64,000 nt of DNA from Crossiella sp. S99.2. Its GTDB lineage: Bacteria; Actinomycetota; Actinomycetes; Mycobacteriales; Pseudonocardiaceae. Each line of letters starts with the position of its first letter. Within the stretch, counting starts at the first letter, position 1. The translations under genes were made by a program, and so were the position numbers. Below the pieces are notes generated by a model that saw only the letters and a program-made list of their open reading frames with translations, was not told the DNA's origin and did no database searches. Where the stretch lies: NCBI RefSeq assembly GCF_023094165.1, contig NZ_JALMDK010000011.1, positions 241,251 to 305,250 on the forward strand, written 5' to 3'. Shown in pieces: positions 44,672 through 52,130 of the stretch.

Positions 44672-45502
44672 TTAGCCCGCCGGGGGTGTGCCGATCAGCA
44701 CCACGTACACCGGCGCGTCGTCCACCCCGTTGTGATCGGGCAGCAGCGCGGTCAGCGGATCGTCGTCGAAACCGCCGATCAGCCTGCTCGGCAGCCCGTA
44801 GCCGGTGGCGACCAGGAGCAGATTCTGGGCCAGGTGCCCGGATTCCATCAGCACGAACCGCAGCGAGCGCTGCCCGTACTTGAACCGGGACCGCCAGAAG
44901 CTGGCGGAGAGGATCAGGCCGAAGGCGGCCTGCCCGGACATCTCCGCCTGGTTGCCGCAGCCGTCGAAGGCGTCCAGGTCGATCTCACCCAGGTCGGCGA
45001 GCACGCCGCGGAACGGGTCGAAGTGGTAGAGCCCCGGCCGCAGCCCGGTGACCCGCCGGGCCACCACGTACAGGTCCAGGGGGTACAGCGCGCCGCCGGA
45101 GGGGGTGGGCCGGAAGCCTTGGTGCCCTTGCCATCGGTTGATCCCGTAGGTGCGCCGCAGCACCCCGGCCAGCACGTCGAGGCCGACCTCGCCGCCGCCG
45201 AAACCCTGGGCGCTGCGCCGGGAATCCAGGACCTGGGCCAGATCGGCGGTCAGTGGCGCGGGTTCGGGCAGTGCCACGGTCGGTCGGCTGGGGTACCAGC
45301 GGCCGGAGCGGGCGGCCATCTCCCGCAGTTCGGCGGACTGTTCGAGGGCGACCACGCCCGGCACGTCCCAGGGCAGGGCGGCGCTGTAGAGCTTGGAGGC
45401 CTGGAAGTAGTTCTCCGCCGGGTCGTCGATGCCGGGCACGCCGTCGGTGTAGACGATGTCGAGCACGTTGGAGCCGTGGATGCTGCTGTCGGTCACGGAC
45501 AT
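44672..45502 (-). CDS. SagB-type azoline dehydrogenase (FMN, nitroreductase fold) of the LAP cluster
   Basis: 276 residues from ATG 45502, eleven bases after the YcaO gene. The pattern is SagB/ThcOx: RRSAQGFGGGEVGLDVLAGVLRRTYG near residue 95, PTPSGGALYPLDLYVVARRVTGLRPGLYHFDP, ILSASFWRSRFKYGQRSLRFVLMESGHLAQNLLLVATGYGLPSRLIGGFDDD. The KYGxRxxRxxxxExGHxxQN stretch binds FMN and substrate in this family. It oxidises azolines, formed by the cyclodehydratase on Cys, Ser and Thr, to aromatic azoles. It corresponds to PznB of plantazolicin. Confidence 0.92.
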   Translation of the reverse strand: MSVTDSSIHGSNVLDIVYTDGVPGIDDPAENYFQASKLYSAALPWDVPGVVALEQSAELREMAARSGRWYPSRPTVALPEPAPLTADLAQVLDSRRSAQGFGGGEVGLDVLAGVLRRTYGINRWQGHQGFRPTPSGGALYPLDLYVVARRVTGLRPGLYHFDPFRGVLADLGEIDLDAFDGCGNQAEMSGQAAFGLILSASFWRSRFKYGQRSLRFVLMESGHLAQNLLLVATGYGLPSRLIGGFDDDPLTALLPDHNGVDDAPVYVVLIGTPPAG

Positions 45503-45513
45503 TCACCCCCAGG

Positions 45514-46881
45514 TCAGGGAAACGGATGGGGCAGCGGGTTGAGGTGTTCGGTGTCCACCTGGCCGGTCAGGCCCAGCGTCACGGGCAGCTCCCGCAGCCG
45601 CCTGCCGCCCAGGAAACGTTGCTGGAAACCCACATCGAGGGGTTGCAGCTGCGGGGAGAACACCTTCACCACGTGCCCGCCTGCCTCGCGCACATCGGGG
45701 CTGGTGACATCCACCGCGAGCAGCTCCACCCCTTGTTCGGCCAGGGTGGACACCAGTCCGGACAGGAGCTGTCCCGGAGTGCCGTCGGGCAGTGCGGGCA
45801 GGTCGGCCAGGGTGCGCCGGTGCGGGCTGGCGGTGAGGAATTCGGTGCCAGGGACCATGTCGGGGGAGGTGTAGAGGCCCACGTGGTCCTCGAAGTTGCG
45901 CACGGTCTGCTCGTAGTCGCCGTGCGGCGGCACCACCTGGCCCTCGCGTTGCTGTGCCCAGGCCCAGGTGCGGGTGCTGAACGCCTCGAACAGCGTTTTC
46001 GCCGCCGCCCGTCGCGGTGAGCCCGCCGCGGCGGCGCCCAGGCCGATCGGGGCCAGGTCGGTGGCGCGGTTGCGGACCACGCCGAGCATGGCCGGGATGC
46101 CGGTGAACACACTCAGATCGACCAGGTGGAAGTCCAGTCCGGACGGGGCGGCGTGCCGCCGGATCAACTCGGCCAGGGCCGGGTCCGAGCCGGGATCCAG
46201 CAGTGGCAACGACAATCGGTGGTGCCAGGCCAGCATGAACGCGTCCCGTTCGACGAGTTCCAGGATGCCGGAGACCGCCGCCTCCGCCGGGGTGTTGGCG
46301 AAGGCCAGCCCGCTGCTGGTCGGGTAGCCGATCCGGCTGTCATCGGGCAGGTTGTTGCGCAGGTAGGTCAGCTGCGCGGGCAGCCACACCGCCGCGCCGT
46401 CGTGCAGCCGCCGCGATTCGGTCCACCACAGCCGGGTGGCCGCGGTGAACGGCACATAGGGGAACCCGGAGCGGCCGAACTGCCAGTCCGCGAACAGGGT
46501 CAGTTGCCCCGGCTGGACACAGGTCAGGCCGACGTCGGTGAGTTCCTCGGCACTGCCGTAGCGCAACGCCTCTTCTGGCACCCAGGCCGCGCTGTAGCGC
46601 TCCACGCCCTCGCCGATCGCGGCCAGCCGCGCCCCGGTGTGGCTGGCGTCCCAGCCGCCGTTGCCCTTGTTGCAGGCCGCGCCGAGCAGCAGCCGGGAGT
46701 CGCAGGTCTCGCTGCCCATGGAGTGCGCGTACAGGTCGTCCACATCGTGCATGCGCTCATAGACCCGGCGGACGATGCCGGTCAGCGGGGACAGGTAGAT
46801 CGCCATCGCCGCCTCCGCCTCGGCGGTGCTGGTCCAGCGATCCGCGCCGGCGCCGGGCCGGTAGGCGGTGGCCGCGGTCAT
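45514..46881 (-). CDS. YcaO-family cyclodehydratase of the LAP cluster
   Basis: 455 residues, ATGA overlap with the gene before it. YcaO ATP-binding residues lie in ARLAAIGEGVERYSA (SxxExxER-like), SGILELVERDAFMLAWH and KTLFEAFST. The C-terminus ends NPLPHPFP, close to the PxPxP tail typical of peptide-modifying YcaO enzymes. With ATP it phosphorylates the peptide amide and converts Cys, Ser and Thr of the precursor core into thiazoline, oxazoline and methyloxazoline rings. It works as a complex with the leader-binding protein coded just upstream; it corresponds to PznD. Confidence 0.93.
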   Translation of the reverse strand: MTAATAYRPGAGADRWTSTAEAEAAMAIYLSPLTGIVRRVYERMHDVDDLYAHSMGSETCDSRLLLGAACNKGNGGWDASHTGARLAAIGEGVERYSAAWVPEEALRYGSAEELTDVGLTCVQPGQLTLFADWQFGRSGFPYVPFTAATRLWWTESRRLHDGAAVWLPAQLTYLRNNLPDDSRIGYPTSSGLAFANTPAEAAVSGILELVERDAFMLAWHHRLSLPLLDPGSDPALAELIRRHAAPSGLDFHLVDLSVFTGIPAMLGVVRNRATDLAPIGLGAAAAGSPRRAAAKTLFEAFSTRTWAWAQQREGQVVPPHGDYEQTVRNFEDHVGLYTSPDMVPGTEFLTASPHRRTLADLPALPDGTPGQLLSGLVSTLAEQGVELLAVDVTSPDVREAGGHVVKVFSPQLQPLDVGFQQRFLGGRRLRELPVTLGLTGQVDTEHLNPLPHPFP

Positions 46882-47891
46882 GCCGGACCGTCCGATCCGG
46901 CGGTGAGCAGCTGGTGGAACCAGACCTGCGGATGCCCGGTGTCCCGGCCGGGCGCGCAGCGCGGGCAGCGCGGCACCCGCAGCACCCGGTGCCTGCCGAT
47001 ACGCAGCCCGTTGAGGTCCAGCTCGACGGTGCTGACCCCGCCGGGCACCAGCTGGGCACTGCGATCGCCGAGGGCGAGGTATTCCAGGAGCCAGTCCAGC
47101 ACCAGGCCGGCCTGCACGGCGACCAGGCCGGGCGCGGCGGCCGCGGCGTCCAGGCGCGGGCCGAGCCAGCGGGCCTGCGGCAGTTCCACGGACAGTCCGG
47201 CGTCCGGGAACACCGCGGCCCTGCGCAGCCGGTAGCAGTGGTGGCAGGCCGATTCACCAGGCACGATCCACGGGCCGACCGCGGCGCGTTCGCCGTCGTA
47301 GGGGGTGACCGCCAGCCAGGGGCCGCGGTCCGGATCGGCCAGGGCCTGCTCGTTCCAGTCGGCCAGCACCGGATCGTCCTCGTGTTCGCCGACCACCACG
47401 GTCACCCCGGCCGGATCGTCCTCACCGGCCAGGGCCAGTCCGGCCGCGGCCACCTCGGTCCGGATCCGCGCGGCCAGTGTCCCGCCGCCGTTGATCCGGA
47501 CGGTGGCCGTGCGCAGCCGCTCGGCGATCACCGCCCGTTCCACCGCGCGGCCGGAGCGCCGCCACAGACCCAGCACCACCGGGTCGGCCGTGCCGGGCGC
47601 GCCGGTCTCGATGAGCAGCCCGGCCTCGACCAGGTGGTCGATCACCGCGTCCGCGCGGTCCCGCTGGTCCTGGTCCAGGTCGGCGAAGAGCACCGGTTCC
47701 AGGACCCCGCCGTCGGTGCGTTCCAGCAGCGCCGCGACCAGCGGCAACAGGCCGGTGCCCGCGCATTTGACCACCGCGTCCCCGGCCCTGACCAGGACAT
47801 CCTCCCCCGCGGCCAGCACCCGGGTGCCCGGATCGGTGCGCCAGCTCGCCTGGCTGGCCGACCCGGTTCTGTCCGTGCTCGAACCCTGCAC
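46878..47891 (-). CDS. LAP precursor leader-peptide-binding protein (ocin-ThiF-like/C-protein)
   Basis: 337 residues from a GTG at 47891 behind AGGAGG. An N-terminal winged-helix-like region (GVLEPVLFADLDQDQRDRADAVIDHLVEAGLLIE) matches the leader-recognition (RRE-type) part of these proteins. The middle is a degenerate E1-like fold, without the ATP-binding residues of true ThiF. Two CxxC pairs (ACHHCYRLRRA and PRCPRCAPG) would bind structural zinc. Such proteins hold the leader and feed the core to the YcaO enzyme. It overlaps the YcaO gene by four bases, which supports a stoichiometric complex; it corresponds to PznC. Confidence 0.85.
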   Translation of the reverse strand: MQGSSTDRTGSASQASWRTDPGTRVLAAGEDVLVRAGDAVVKCAGTGLLPLVAALLERTDGGVLEPVLFADLDQDQRDRADAVIDHLVEAGLLIETGAPGTADPVVLGLWRRSGRAVERAVIAERLRTATVRINGGGTLAARIRTEVAAAGLALAGEDDPAGVTVVVGEHEDDPVLADWNEQALADPDRGPWLAVTPYDGERAAVGPWIVPGESACHHCYRLRRAAVFPDAGLSVELPQARWLGPRLDAAAAAPGLVAVQAGLVLDWLLEYLALGDRSAQLVPGGVSTVELDLNGLRIGRHRVLRVPRCPRCAPGRDTGHPQVWFHQLLTAGSDGPA

Positions 47892-47922
47892 TGTGAACCT
47901 CCTGAGTACGACGGTCGGTTGG

Positions 47923-48708
47923 TCAGCCGCGGGTCGCGGCGAGTTCGGACTGGTAGGCGTGCCAGGCCGCGGGCAGGTAGGCCGTCAGCGGCCGCCCGGC
48001 ACGGCCCAGCGCGCGTGCCAGGACCGGGGACACCGCGCGGCGCGCCTTGGCCGAGCCCCAGGCCAGGTGGTGGCCGAGACGTTCCCCGGCCGGGGAGTCG
48101 ATCCCGGCCCGCCGCAGGGCGTGCAGATACGCCTCTTCCGGCAGGTAGACGTGTCGGCGCGGCGCGTCGGCGATCTCGGCCAGCAGCTCGATCGCCGCGG
48201 GCACGCCGAGGATTTCCGGGCCGGTGACCTCATAGGCCCGGCCACCCCGCCTGCCCGGGTCGGCGGCCAGCACACCGATGAGTTGTGCCAGGTCAGCGGC
48301 GTCCAGCCAGGCCGCGCCCGCGGGCTCGCAGGTGCTGTAGAAGGTGCCCTCGACGGTGCCGTGCCCGCAGGCCCTGGCCAGGTCCTGGCCGAGCAGGGCG
48401 CAGCGCAGCACCACGGTGTCCGCGGCCCCGGACAGGGCGGCCGCCTCGGCCTGGGCCTGCACCGCCGGGAAGGTGCCGTCCGGGGCCAGTTCGGCCCCGA
48501 GCGGGGAGAGCACCACCCGCGGCAGGGCCTGGTCAATGGCCGCAACCTGCAAGTGGAGGTCTTCCTGGGCCAGCGAACAGGCGTCCACGACCACCAGGTC
48601 GGCCGCGGCGGGGGTGTCCACGCAGGTCGTGCCCGCCGCCTCGGCCAGCGCCAGCCGGACCAGCACCCGGTCGCCGGCATAAAAAATGGCAGTTCTATTC
48701 TCCGTCAT
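47923..48708 (-). CDS. NmrA/SDR-like NAD(P)-binding protein with degenerate nucleotide motif, first gene of the LAP operon
   Basis: 261 residues from ATG 48708 with GAGGGGGG upstream. The second half follows the NmrA/azoreductase-like extended SDR pattern: DTVVLRCALLGQDL, AAWLDAADLAQLIGVLAADPGRRGGRAYEVTGPEILGVPAAIELLAEI. The N-terminal Rossmann region is short and lacks the GxxGxxG loop, so cofactor binding is doubtful. It is the first gene of the minus-strand operon of the LAP cluster and faces the precursor gene across 256 bases. The plantazolicin cluster has no known counterpart. It may act in an additional reduction step or bind a regulatory ligand like NmrA itself. Confidence 0.65.
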   Translation of the reverse strand: MTENRTAIFYAGDRVLVRLALAEAAGTTCVDTPAAADLVVVDACSLAQEDLHLQVAAIDQALPRVVLSPLGAELAPDGTFPAVQAQAEAAALSGAADTVVLRCALLGQDLARACGHGTVEGTFYSTCEPAGAAWLDAADLAQLIGVLAADPGRRGGRAYEVTGPEILGVPAAIELLAEIADAPRRHVYLPEEAYLHALRRAGIDSPAGERLGHHLAWGSAKARRAVSPVLARALGRAGRPLTAYLPAAWHAYQSELAATRG

Positions 48709-48964
48709 GCCCCCCTCAATTCTTCCGGCCAGAATTGGCGATGGCGTCAACCTAGACGAAATGGTCGTCGGCGAACAACAGAGCATGAGACATTACGTGT
48801 CAACCGATAGGGGTACACGGGCCTCCACCGAAAGACGGCGATCGACCCGTCGATAGTGGACCTCTTATGCCCTCCAACAGACGTCTTGCCTCATTCCACC
48901 CGGTTGCGGATATGGTCTGCACCGCAATACCGGTGCACTTTCTTCACCACTGGAGGGAACTGTC
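48709..48964. promoter_or_regulatory. Divergent control region of the LAP cluster
   Basis: 256 bases between the biosynthetic operon (minus) and the precursor gene (plus). Candidate elements: CGTGT (48796-48800) with ACACG (48815-48819); a perfect ATCGAC-CC-GTCGAT palindrome at 48841-48854; and a weak plus-strand promoter TTGCCT (48886-48891) with TATGGT (48911-48916), spacing 19. The LuxR-type regulator of the cluster is the natural candidate to bind here. Read by eye. Confidence 0.45.
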
Positions 48965-49099
48965 ATGCAGGAACTTCTGAACAAGGTCGAGATCCCGTCG
49001 ATCACCATCACCACGCACGGCCAGGAGTCGAGCCTGTTCGAGCCGGCGGCGGCTCGTTGCACCACCACGATCCCGTGCTGCTGCTGCAGCGGCGGCTGA
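48965..49099 (+). CDS. Plantazolicin-type LAP precursor peptide, 44 residues
   Basis: ATG 48965 behind GGAGGG (48952-48957), stop at 49097-49099. The leader contains HGQESSLFEPAAA, and the core RCTTTIPCCCCSGG begins at Arg31. Plantazolicin's precursor (known: leader ending HGEGQHLFEPMAA, core RCTCTTIISSSSTF) matches it in the His-Gly, LFEP and AAR positions, in core length (14 residues) and in layout: Arg, then a block of heterocyclisable residues, two hydrophobic residues, then a second heterocyclisable block. Expected product: up to nine rings from Cys32, Thr33-35, Cys38-41 and Ser42, with Arg31 at the free N-terminus. The four consecutive Cys, giving a polythiazole, and the Gly-Gly end differ from plantazolicin. 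The gene was found by reading the sequence; it is short and easily missed. Confidence 0.92.
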   Translation: MQELLNKVEIPSITITTHGQESSLFEPAAARCTTTIPCCCCSGG

Positions 49100-49147
49100 T
49101 CTCCACCTGATCGGCCGCTTTCCCGCGCCGATCGGCGGGTACACTCC

Positions 49148-49177
49148 GGTGGCGGCGGAAGCAGTTCCGCCGCCACC
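49148..49177 (+). terminator. Strong hairpin between the precursor and methyltransferase genes
   Basis: GGTGGCGGCGGAA (49148-49160), loop GCAG, TTCCGCCGCCACC (49165-49177): a perfect 13-bp stem with tetraloop, 48 bases after the precursor stop. It has no long U-tract. It is likely a partial terminator or RNA-stabilising element that raises the amount of precursor message over the downstream enzyme genes, as is common in RiPP operons. Confidence 0.7.
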
Positions 49178-49207
49178 GTTCTCGGACTCCTGGGGGGAGT
49201 ACGCGGC

Positions 49208-49984
49208 ATGCTCCGTCATACTCGAACGCCGTCGTCAATTACCGGGCGCGCACACCATCGGCAGCACGCCCAACGCTGGTTCACCGATCCGGGACTATCC
49301 GCGGTCAGCACCGCCTACGATCTACGCGAAACAATGATCTCGGCCTGTGTCGCGCTGTCCGTCGGCATTTCCGAACTCGGCCGCACACCGGACCGGGTCC
49401 TCGATGTCGGCTGCGGCAGCGGAACAATGCTGGAAATCGCGGCCAAACAACTCCCGGACAGCGCTTTGTTCGGCCTCGACCCGCACCGCCCCTCGATCGA
49501 GGCGGCCCGGACCCGGCTGACCGGCACCGGCGCGGAACTGTTCCCCCTGGCCGCCGGTGACCTGCCCGGATCGGCCGCGGCCGCCCGCATCGGCCGGGCC
49601 GACCTGGTGCTGGTGCACCTGTGCCTGGGCCTGTGGACCGACCCGGTGGCCGAACTGTCCGCCGTGCTGGACCTCCTGGCCCCCGGCGGCCTCTGCTACG
49701 TCGTCGACCTGATCCGGCCGGCGGCCACCGACCCGGCGACCCTGGAACCGTTCCTGGCCGCGGCGGCCACCGGCGCCGAACGGGACTACCTGCGGGACCA
49801 GGTGACCGCCTCGCTCTCCGCCGCCGAGGCCGCGGAACTGGCCGAGCGGGTCACCAGTGGCGCCGAGGTCACCGCGGAGATCCGCACCGGTGACTTCAAC
49901 GGCTTCGCCACCGGCGATCCGGCCACCGCGATCGCGCTGCACCTGCTGCTGCGCCGAGGGGCCGGACCCGCCGGGAGAGCCTGA
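49208..49984 (+). CDS. SAM-dependent methyltransferase of the LAP cluster (PznL-like, candidate N-terminal Arg dimethylase)
   Basis: 258 residues from ATG 49208, with GGGGGGAG upstream. Class I methyltransferase: RVLDVGCGSGTMLEIAA (motif I), ALFGLDPHRPSIEAA (acidic residue for the ribose), RADLVLVHLCLGLWTDP and LLAPGGLCYVVDLI. In plantazolicin biosynthesis a methyltransferase of this size (PznL) dimethylates the alpha-amine of the N-terminal Arg after leader removal. Here the core also begins with Arg, and the gene directly follows the precursor gene, so the same job is likely. The substrate assignment is inference from context, not from active-site residues I can verify. Confidence 0.85.
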   Translation: MLRHTRTPSSITGRAHHRQHAQRWFTDPGLSAVSTAYDLRETMISACVALSVGISELGRTPDRVLDVGCGSGTMLEIAAKQLPDSALFGLDPHRPSIEAARTRLTGTGAELFPLAAGDLPGSAAAARIGRADLVLVHLCLGLWTDPVAELSAVLDLLAPGGLCYVVDLIRPAATDPATLEPFLAAAATGAERDYLRDQVTASLSAAEAAELAERVTSGAEVTAEIRTGDFNGFATGDPATAIALHLLLRRGAGPAGRA

Positions 49985-49999
49985 CCGGGCGCGACGACG

Positions 50000-50653
50000 A
50001 TGGACCTCGACGGACCCGGCCCCCGGCCCCGCCGGGTGGTCGTGCTGGACCGGCGCCTGGTGGTGTGCCTCGGCCTGGCCGCGGTCATCCTGGAATGCCC
50101 GAACCTCCTGGTGGTGGGCAAGGTGACCGAGGACGACCGCGCCCTGACCGAGATCGAACGCCTGCGGCCCGACCTGGTGCTGGCCAGCGCGACCCTGTGC
50201 ACCCGGGTCGACCTGCTCAGCGCGGTGACCACACTGCGGCACCAGCCCAAAGTGCTGGTGCTGACCGAAACGGAGGACAGCGCCTTCGTGCTGCAAGCCC
50301 TGCTGGCCGGGGCCAACGGCTGCGTGTCCCTGCACGCGCCGCCGCGGGAGATCGTGCAGGCCATGCGGGCCGCGGTGAGCGGGCAGACCCCGCTGACCGC
50401 GGCGGTGGCCGCGCGACTGGCCATGGCCGCCCGGACCCCGCGGCGGACGGTGCCGCTGAGCCTGCGCGAGATCGACGTGCTGCGGCACGCCGCGGCCGGG
50501 CACACCAACGCGCAGATCGCCAAGGGACTCGCGGTGAGCGAGGCGACGGTGAAGACCTACTGGCGGCGCATCTTCAAGAAGCTCTCCGCCCAGGACCGCA
50601 CCTCAGCGGTGACCATCGCCTTACGCCAGAACAGCATCGCCCTGGAGGACTGA
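50000..50653 (+). CDS. LuxR-type regulator with degenerate receiver domain, LAP cluster
   Basis: 217 residues from ATG 50000. The C-terminal HTH is canonical: LSLREIDVLRHAAAGHTNAQIAKGLAVSEATVKTYWRRIFKKL. The N-terminal half has the outline of a NarL-type receiver (RRVVVLDRRLVVCLGLA ... RPDLVLASATL ... KVLVLTETEDSAF ... GANGCVSLHAPPREI), but against the normal regulator at 41095-41724 the acidic pair is reduced to one Asp, the phospho-acceptor Asp is Ser, and the conserved Lys is Leu. It therefore should not be phosphorylated; no kinase gene is nearby. Receivers of this kind in antibiotic clusters often respond to ligands such as the end product. It is 15 bases downstream of the methyltransferase gene and is probably the cluster's pathway regulator. 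Confidence 0.88.
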   Translation: MDLDGPGPRPRRVVVLDRRLVVCLGLAAVILECPNLLVVGKVTEDDRALTEIERLRPDLVLASATLCTRVDLLSAVTTLRHQPKVLVLTETEDSAFVLQALLAGANGCVSLHAPPREIVQAMRAAVSGQTPLTAAVAARLAMAARTPRRTVPLSLREIDVLRHAAAGHTNAQIAKGLAVSEATVKTYWRRIFKKLSAQDRTSAVTIALRQNSIALED

Positions 50654-50664
50654 CACCCCCCACC

Positions 50665-50785
50665 GTGTTGGCCGTTGTCGTACGCCGAGTTGGCCGTTCC
50701 GGACGGTGTGTTGGCCGTTGTGGACGGTGTCTTGGCCGAGTGGCGTACCAGTTCGGCCAAGACTACGTACGACAACGGCCAACAC
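50665..50785. repeat. Intergenic palindrome copy C, 20-bp outer stem
   Basis: GTGTTGGCCGTTGTCGTACG at 50665-50684 pairs perfectly with CGTACGACAACGGCCAACAC at 50766-50785. Inside lie further copies of TTGGCCGTT and a smaller hairpin, TTGGCCGA (50732-50739) with TCGGCCAA (50753-50760), enclosing GGCGTACCAG. It fills the gap between the convergent regulator and VOC genes, and marks the right edge of the LAP cluster. Confidence 0.85.
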
Positions 50786-50806
50786 GCCGGCGGGGTGCGG
50801 ACCTGT

Positions 50807-51196
50807 CTAACGCGCGGCGAAGAGATCCACGCCGTTGCCGTCGGGGTCCAGCACGACCGCGTAACGCTGGCCCCAGAACGCGTCGAACGGCGCCAGCTCA
50901 CTGTGGTGCCCCAGGCCGACCAGGTGCTCGTGCAGCGCGTCCACCTCGGCCGGGCCCTCGGCCTCGAAGGCCAGGCTCAGCCGGCCACCGGGTGCGGGCG
51001 GGGTGAAATCCGGGGTGAACGAGGCGATCGTCGCCTCGGTGTCCCAGGCCAGCTTCACCCCGCCGGGCAACACGTGCTCCACATGTCCTTCGGCATCGGC
51101 CGAGGCGGGCAGGTCCAGGCCCAGCTCCCGGTAGAACGCCAGCGACCTGGCCATGTCCGCGACCACGATGCCGATCACGGCGAAACGTGCCTTCAT
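50807..51196 (-). CDS. VOC-family (glyoxalase/bleomycin-resistance-like) protein
   Basis: 129 residues from ATG 51196 with GAAGGAGGAG upstream. The paired beta-alpha-beta-beta-beta modules of the vicinal oxygen chelate fold are visible: FAVIGIVVADMARSLAFYRELGLDLP in the first, LSLAFEAEGPAEVDALHEHLVGLGH and WGQRYAVVLDPDGNGVDLFA in the second. VOC proteins are metal-dependent isomerases, dioxygenases or drug-binding proteins. Metal ligands are not all evident, so binding rather than catalysis is possible. It is divergent from an AraC-type regulator (85 bases between starts), which probably controls it. A resistance role for the LAP is not supported by position, since palindrome C separates them. 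Confidence 0.85.
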   Translation of the reverse strand: MKARFAVIGIVVADMARSLAFYRELGLDLPASADAEGHVEHVLPGGVKLAWDTEATIASFTPDFTPPAPGGRLSLAFEAEGPAEVDALHEHLVGLGHHSELAPFDAFWGQRYAVVLDPDGNGVDLFAAR

Positions 51197-51281
51197 CCGC
51201 TCCTCCTTCAACGTCGCGCCCACGCTAGGCCGCCCGGCGGGTTACCGTCTTGAACGAAACGGCCACGACGGAGGGCGGGCG

Positions 51282-51992
51282 ATGAGCGGATACCGGGAGT
51301 ACCGCCCGGCCGCCGCCCTGCGCGCGCACGCGAGCTGCCTGTGGACCGACCGCAGCTCCGGGCCGCGCGCCCAGCGGGTGGTGCCGGACGGTTGCCTCGA
51401 CCTGCTGTGGCTGGACGGTCGCCTGGTGGTGACCGGACCGGACACCGGCCCGCGAGAGGCCCGGCTCCCACCAGGTGGACTGCTGGTGGGGCTGCGGTTG
51501 CGGCCGGGAGCCGGTTCGCTGCTGCTCGGGAAAATTCCGGCCGAACGGTTGCGCGATCGGACCGTGGACGTCGAGGATCTGTGGGGAGTCCGGGGACTGG
51601 CCGAACAGTTCGACGGATCACCCGATGTGCCGACCATCGGCGGACTGGTGCAGCGGATCGCCACCGGACGGCTCGCGCTGTGCGGTGAACTGGATCCGGT
51701 TGTGATGACAGCCAGCCGGGCTCTTGACGTGCCTGCGCCATTATCGGTAATGGCGCTGGCCGACCGGCTCGGCGTGTCCGAACGAAGCCTGCGGCGACGG
51801 ATCACCGGCGCGGTCGGATACGGTCCGAAAACACTCGCGCGAATCCTGCGCTTCCAGCGCGTACTGCGCGACAACCAGGGCAACCTGGCCGATCTGGCCG
51901 CCGCACACGGGTACGCCGACCAGGCCCACCTCAGCCGCGAGTTCCGTCGGCTGGCCGGACATCCGCCCAGCTCAGGCCGGACGGTAGCGTGA
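51282..51992 (+). CDS. AraC-family transcriptional regulator
   Basis: 236 residues from ATG 51282 with GGAGGGCGGG upstream. The N-terminal half (YREYRPAAALRAHASCLWTDRSSG, VVPDGCLDLLWLDGRLVVTGPDTG) is the ligand-binding domain typical of a large actinobacterial AraC subgroup. The C-terminal half has the double HTH: VMALADRLGVSERSLRRRITGAVGYGPKTLARILRFQRVL, then LADLAAAHGYADQAHLSREFRRLAGHPPS, the AraC signature. It faces the VOC gene and probably regulates both. Effector unknown. Confidence 0.92.
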   Translation: MSGYREYRPAAALRAHASCLWTDRSSGPRAQRVVPDGCLDLLWLDGRLVVTGPDTGPREARLPPGGLLVGLRLRPGAGSLLLGKIPAERLRDRTVDVEDLWGVRGLAEQFDGSPDVPTIGGLVQRIATGRLALCGELDPVVMTASRALDVPAPLSVMALADRLGVSERSLRRRITGAVGYGPKTLARILRFQRVLRDNQGNLADLAAAHGYADQAHLSREFRRLAGHPPSSGRTVA

Positions 51993-52130
51993 TCGACACC
52001 CGGTGTGCCCGAAGTGCGCGCGGCCCTGCCGGAAATGCCCTATCGGGCAACAAGTTTCGCGTCACATCGGTGAATCGGCGTGCCGTTCGTGGCCGCCCCG
52101 GTGTGGTTTCTGCCAGAATGGTGTCATCTC

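Noticed and set aside
48856..49110. 84-codon plus-strand frame overlapping the LAP precursor in another frame
   Set aside because: It has no ribosome binding site or family resemblance. The 44-codon frame has both and matches the plantazolicin leader.
43094..50653. Thiopeptide or cyanobactin cluster
   Set aside because: There are no lanthipeptide-type dehydratases or pyridine synthase, and no PatA/PatG proteases. The precursor leader and core layout match plantazolicin.
50665..50785. Repeats of TTGGCCGTT considered as a CRISPR array
   Set aside because: Spacing is irregular, the units are in both orientations as nested palindromes, and no cas gene is in the window.
50807..51196. VOC protein as a resistance gene of the LAP cluster
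   Set aside because: It is on the other side of a palindrome that ends transcription units, and is paired with its own AraC regulator.
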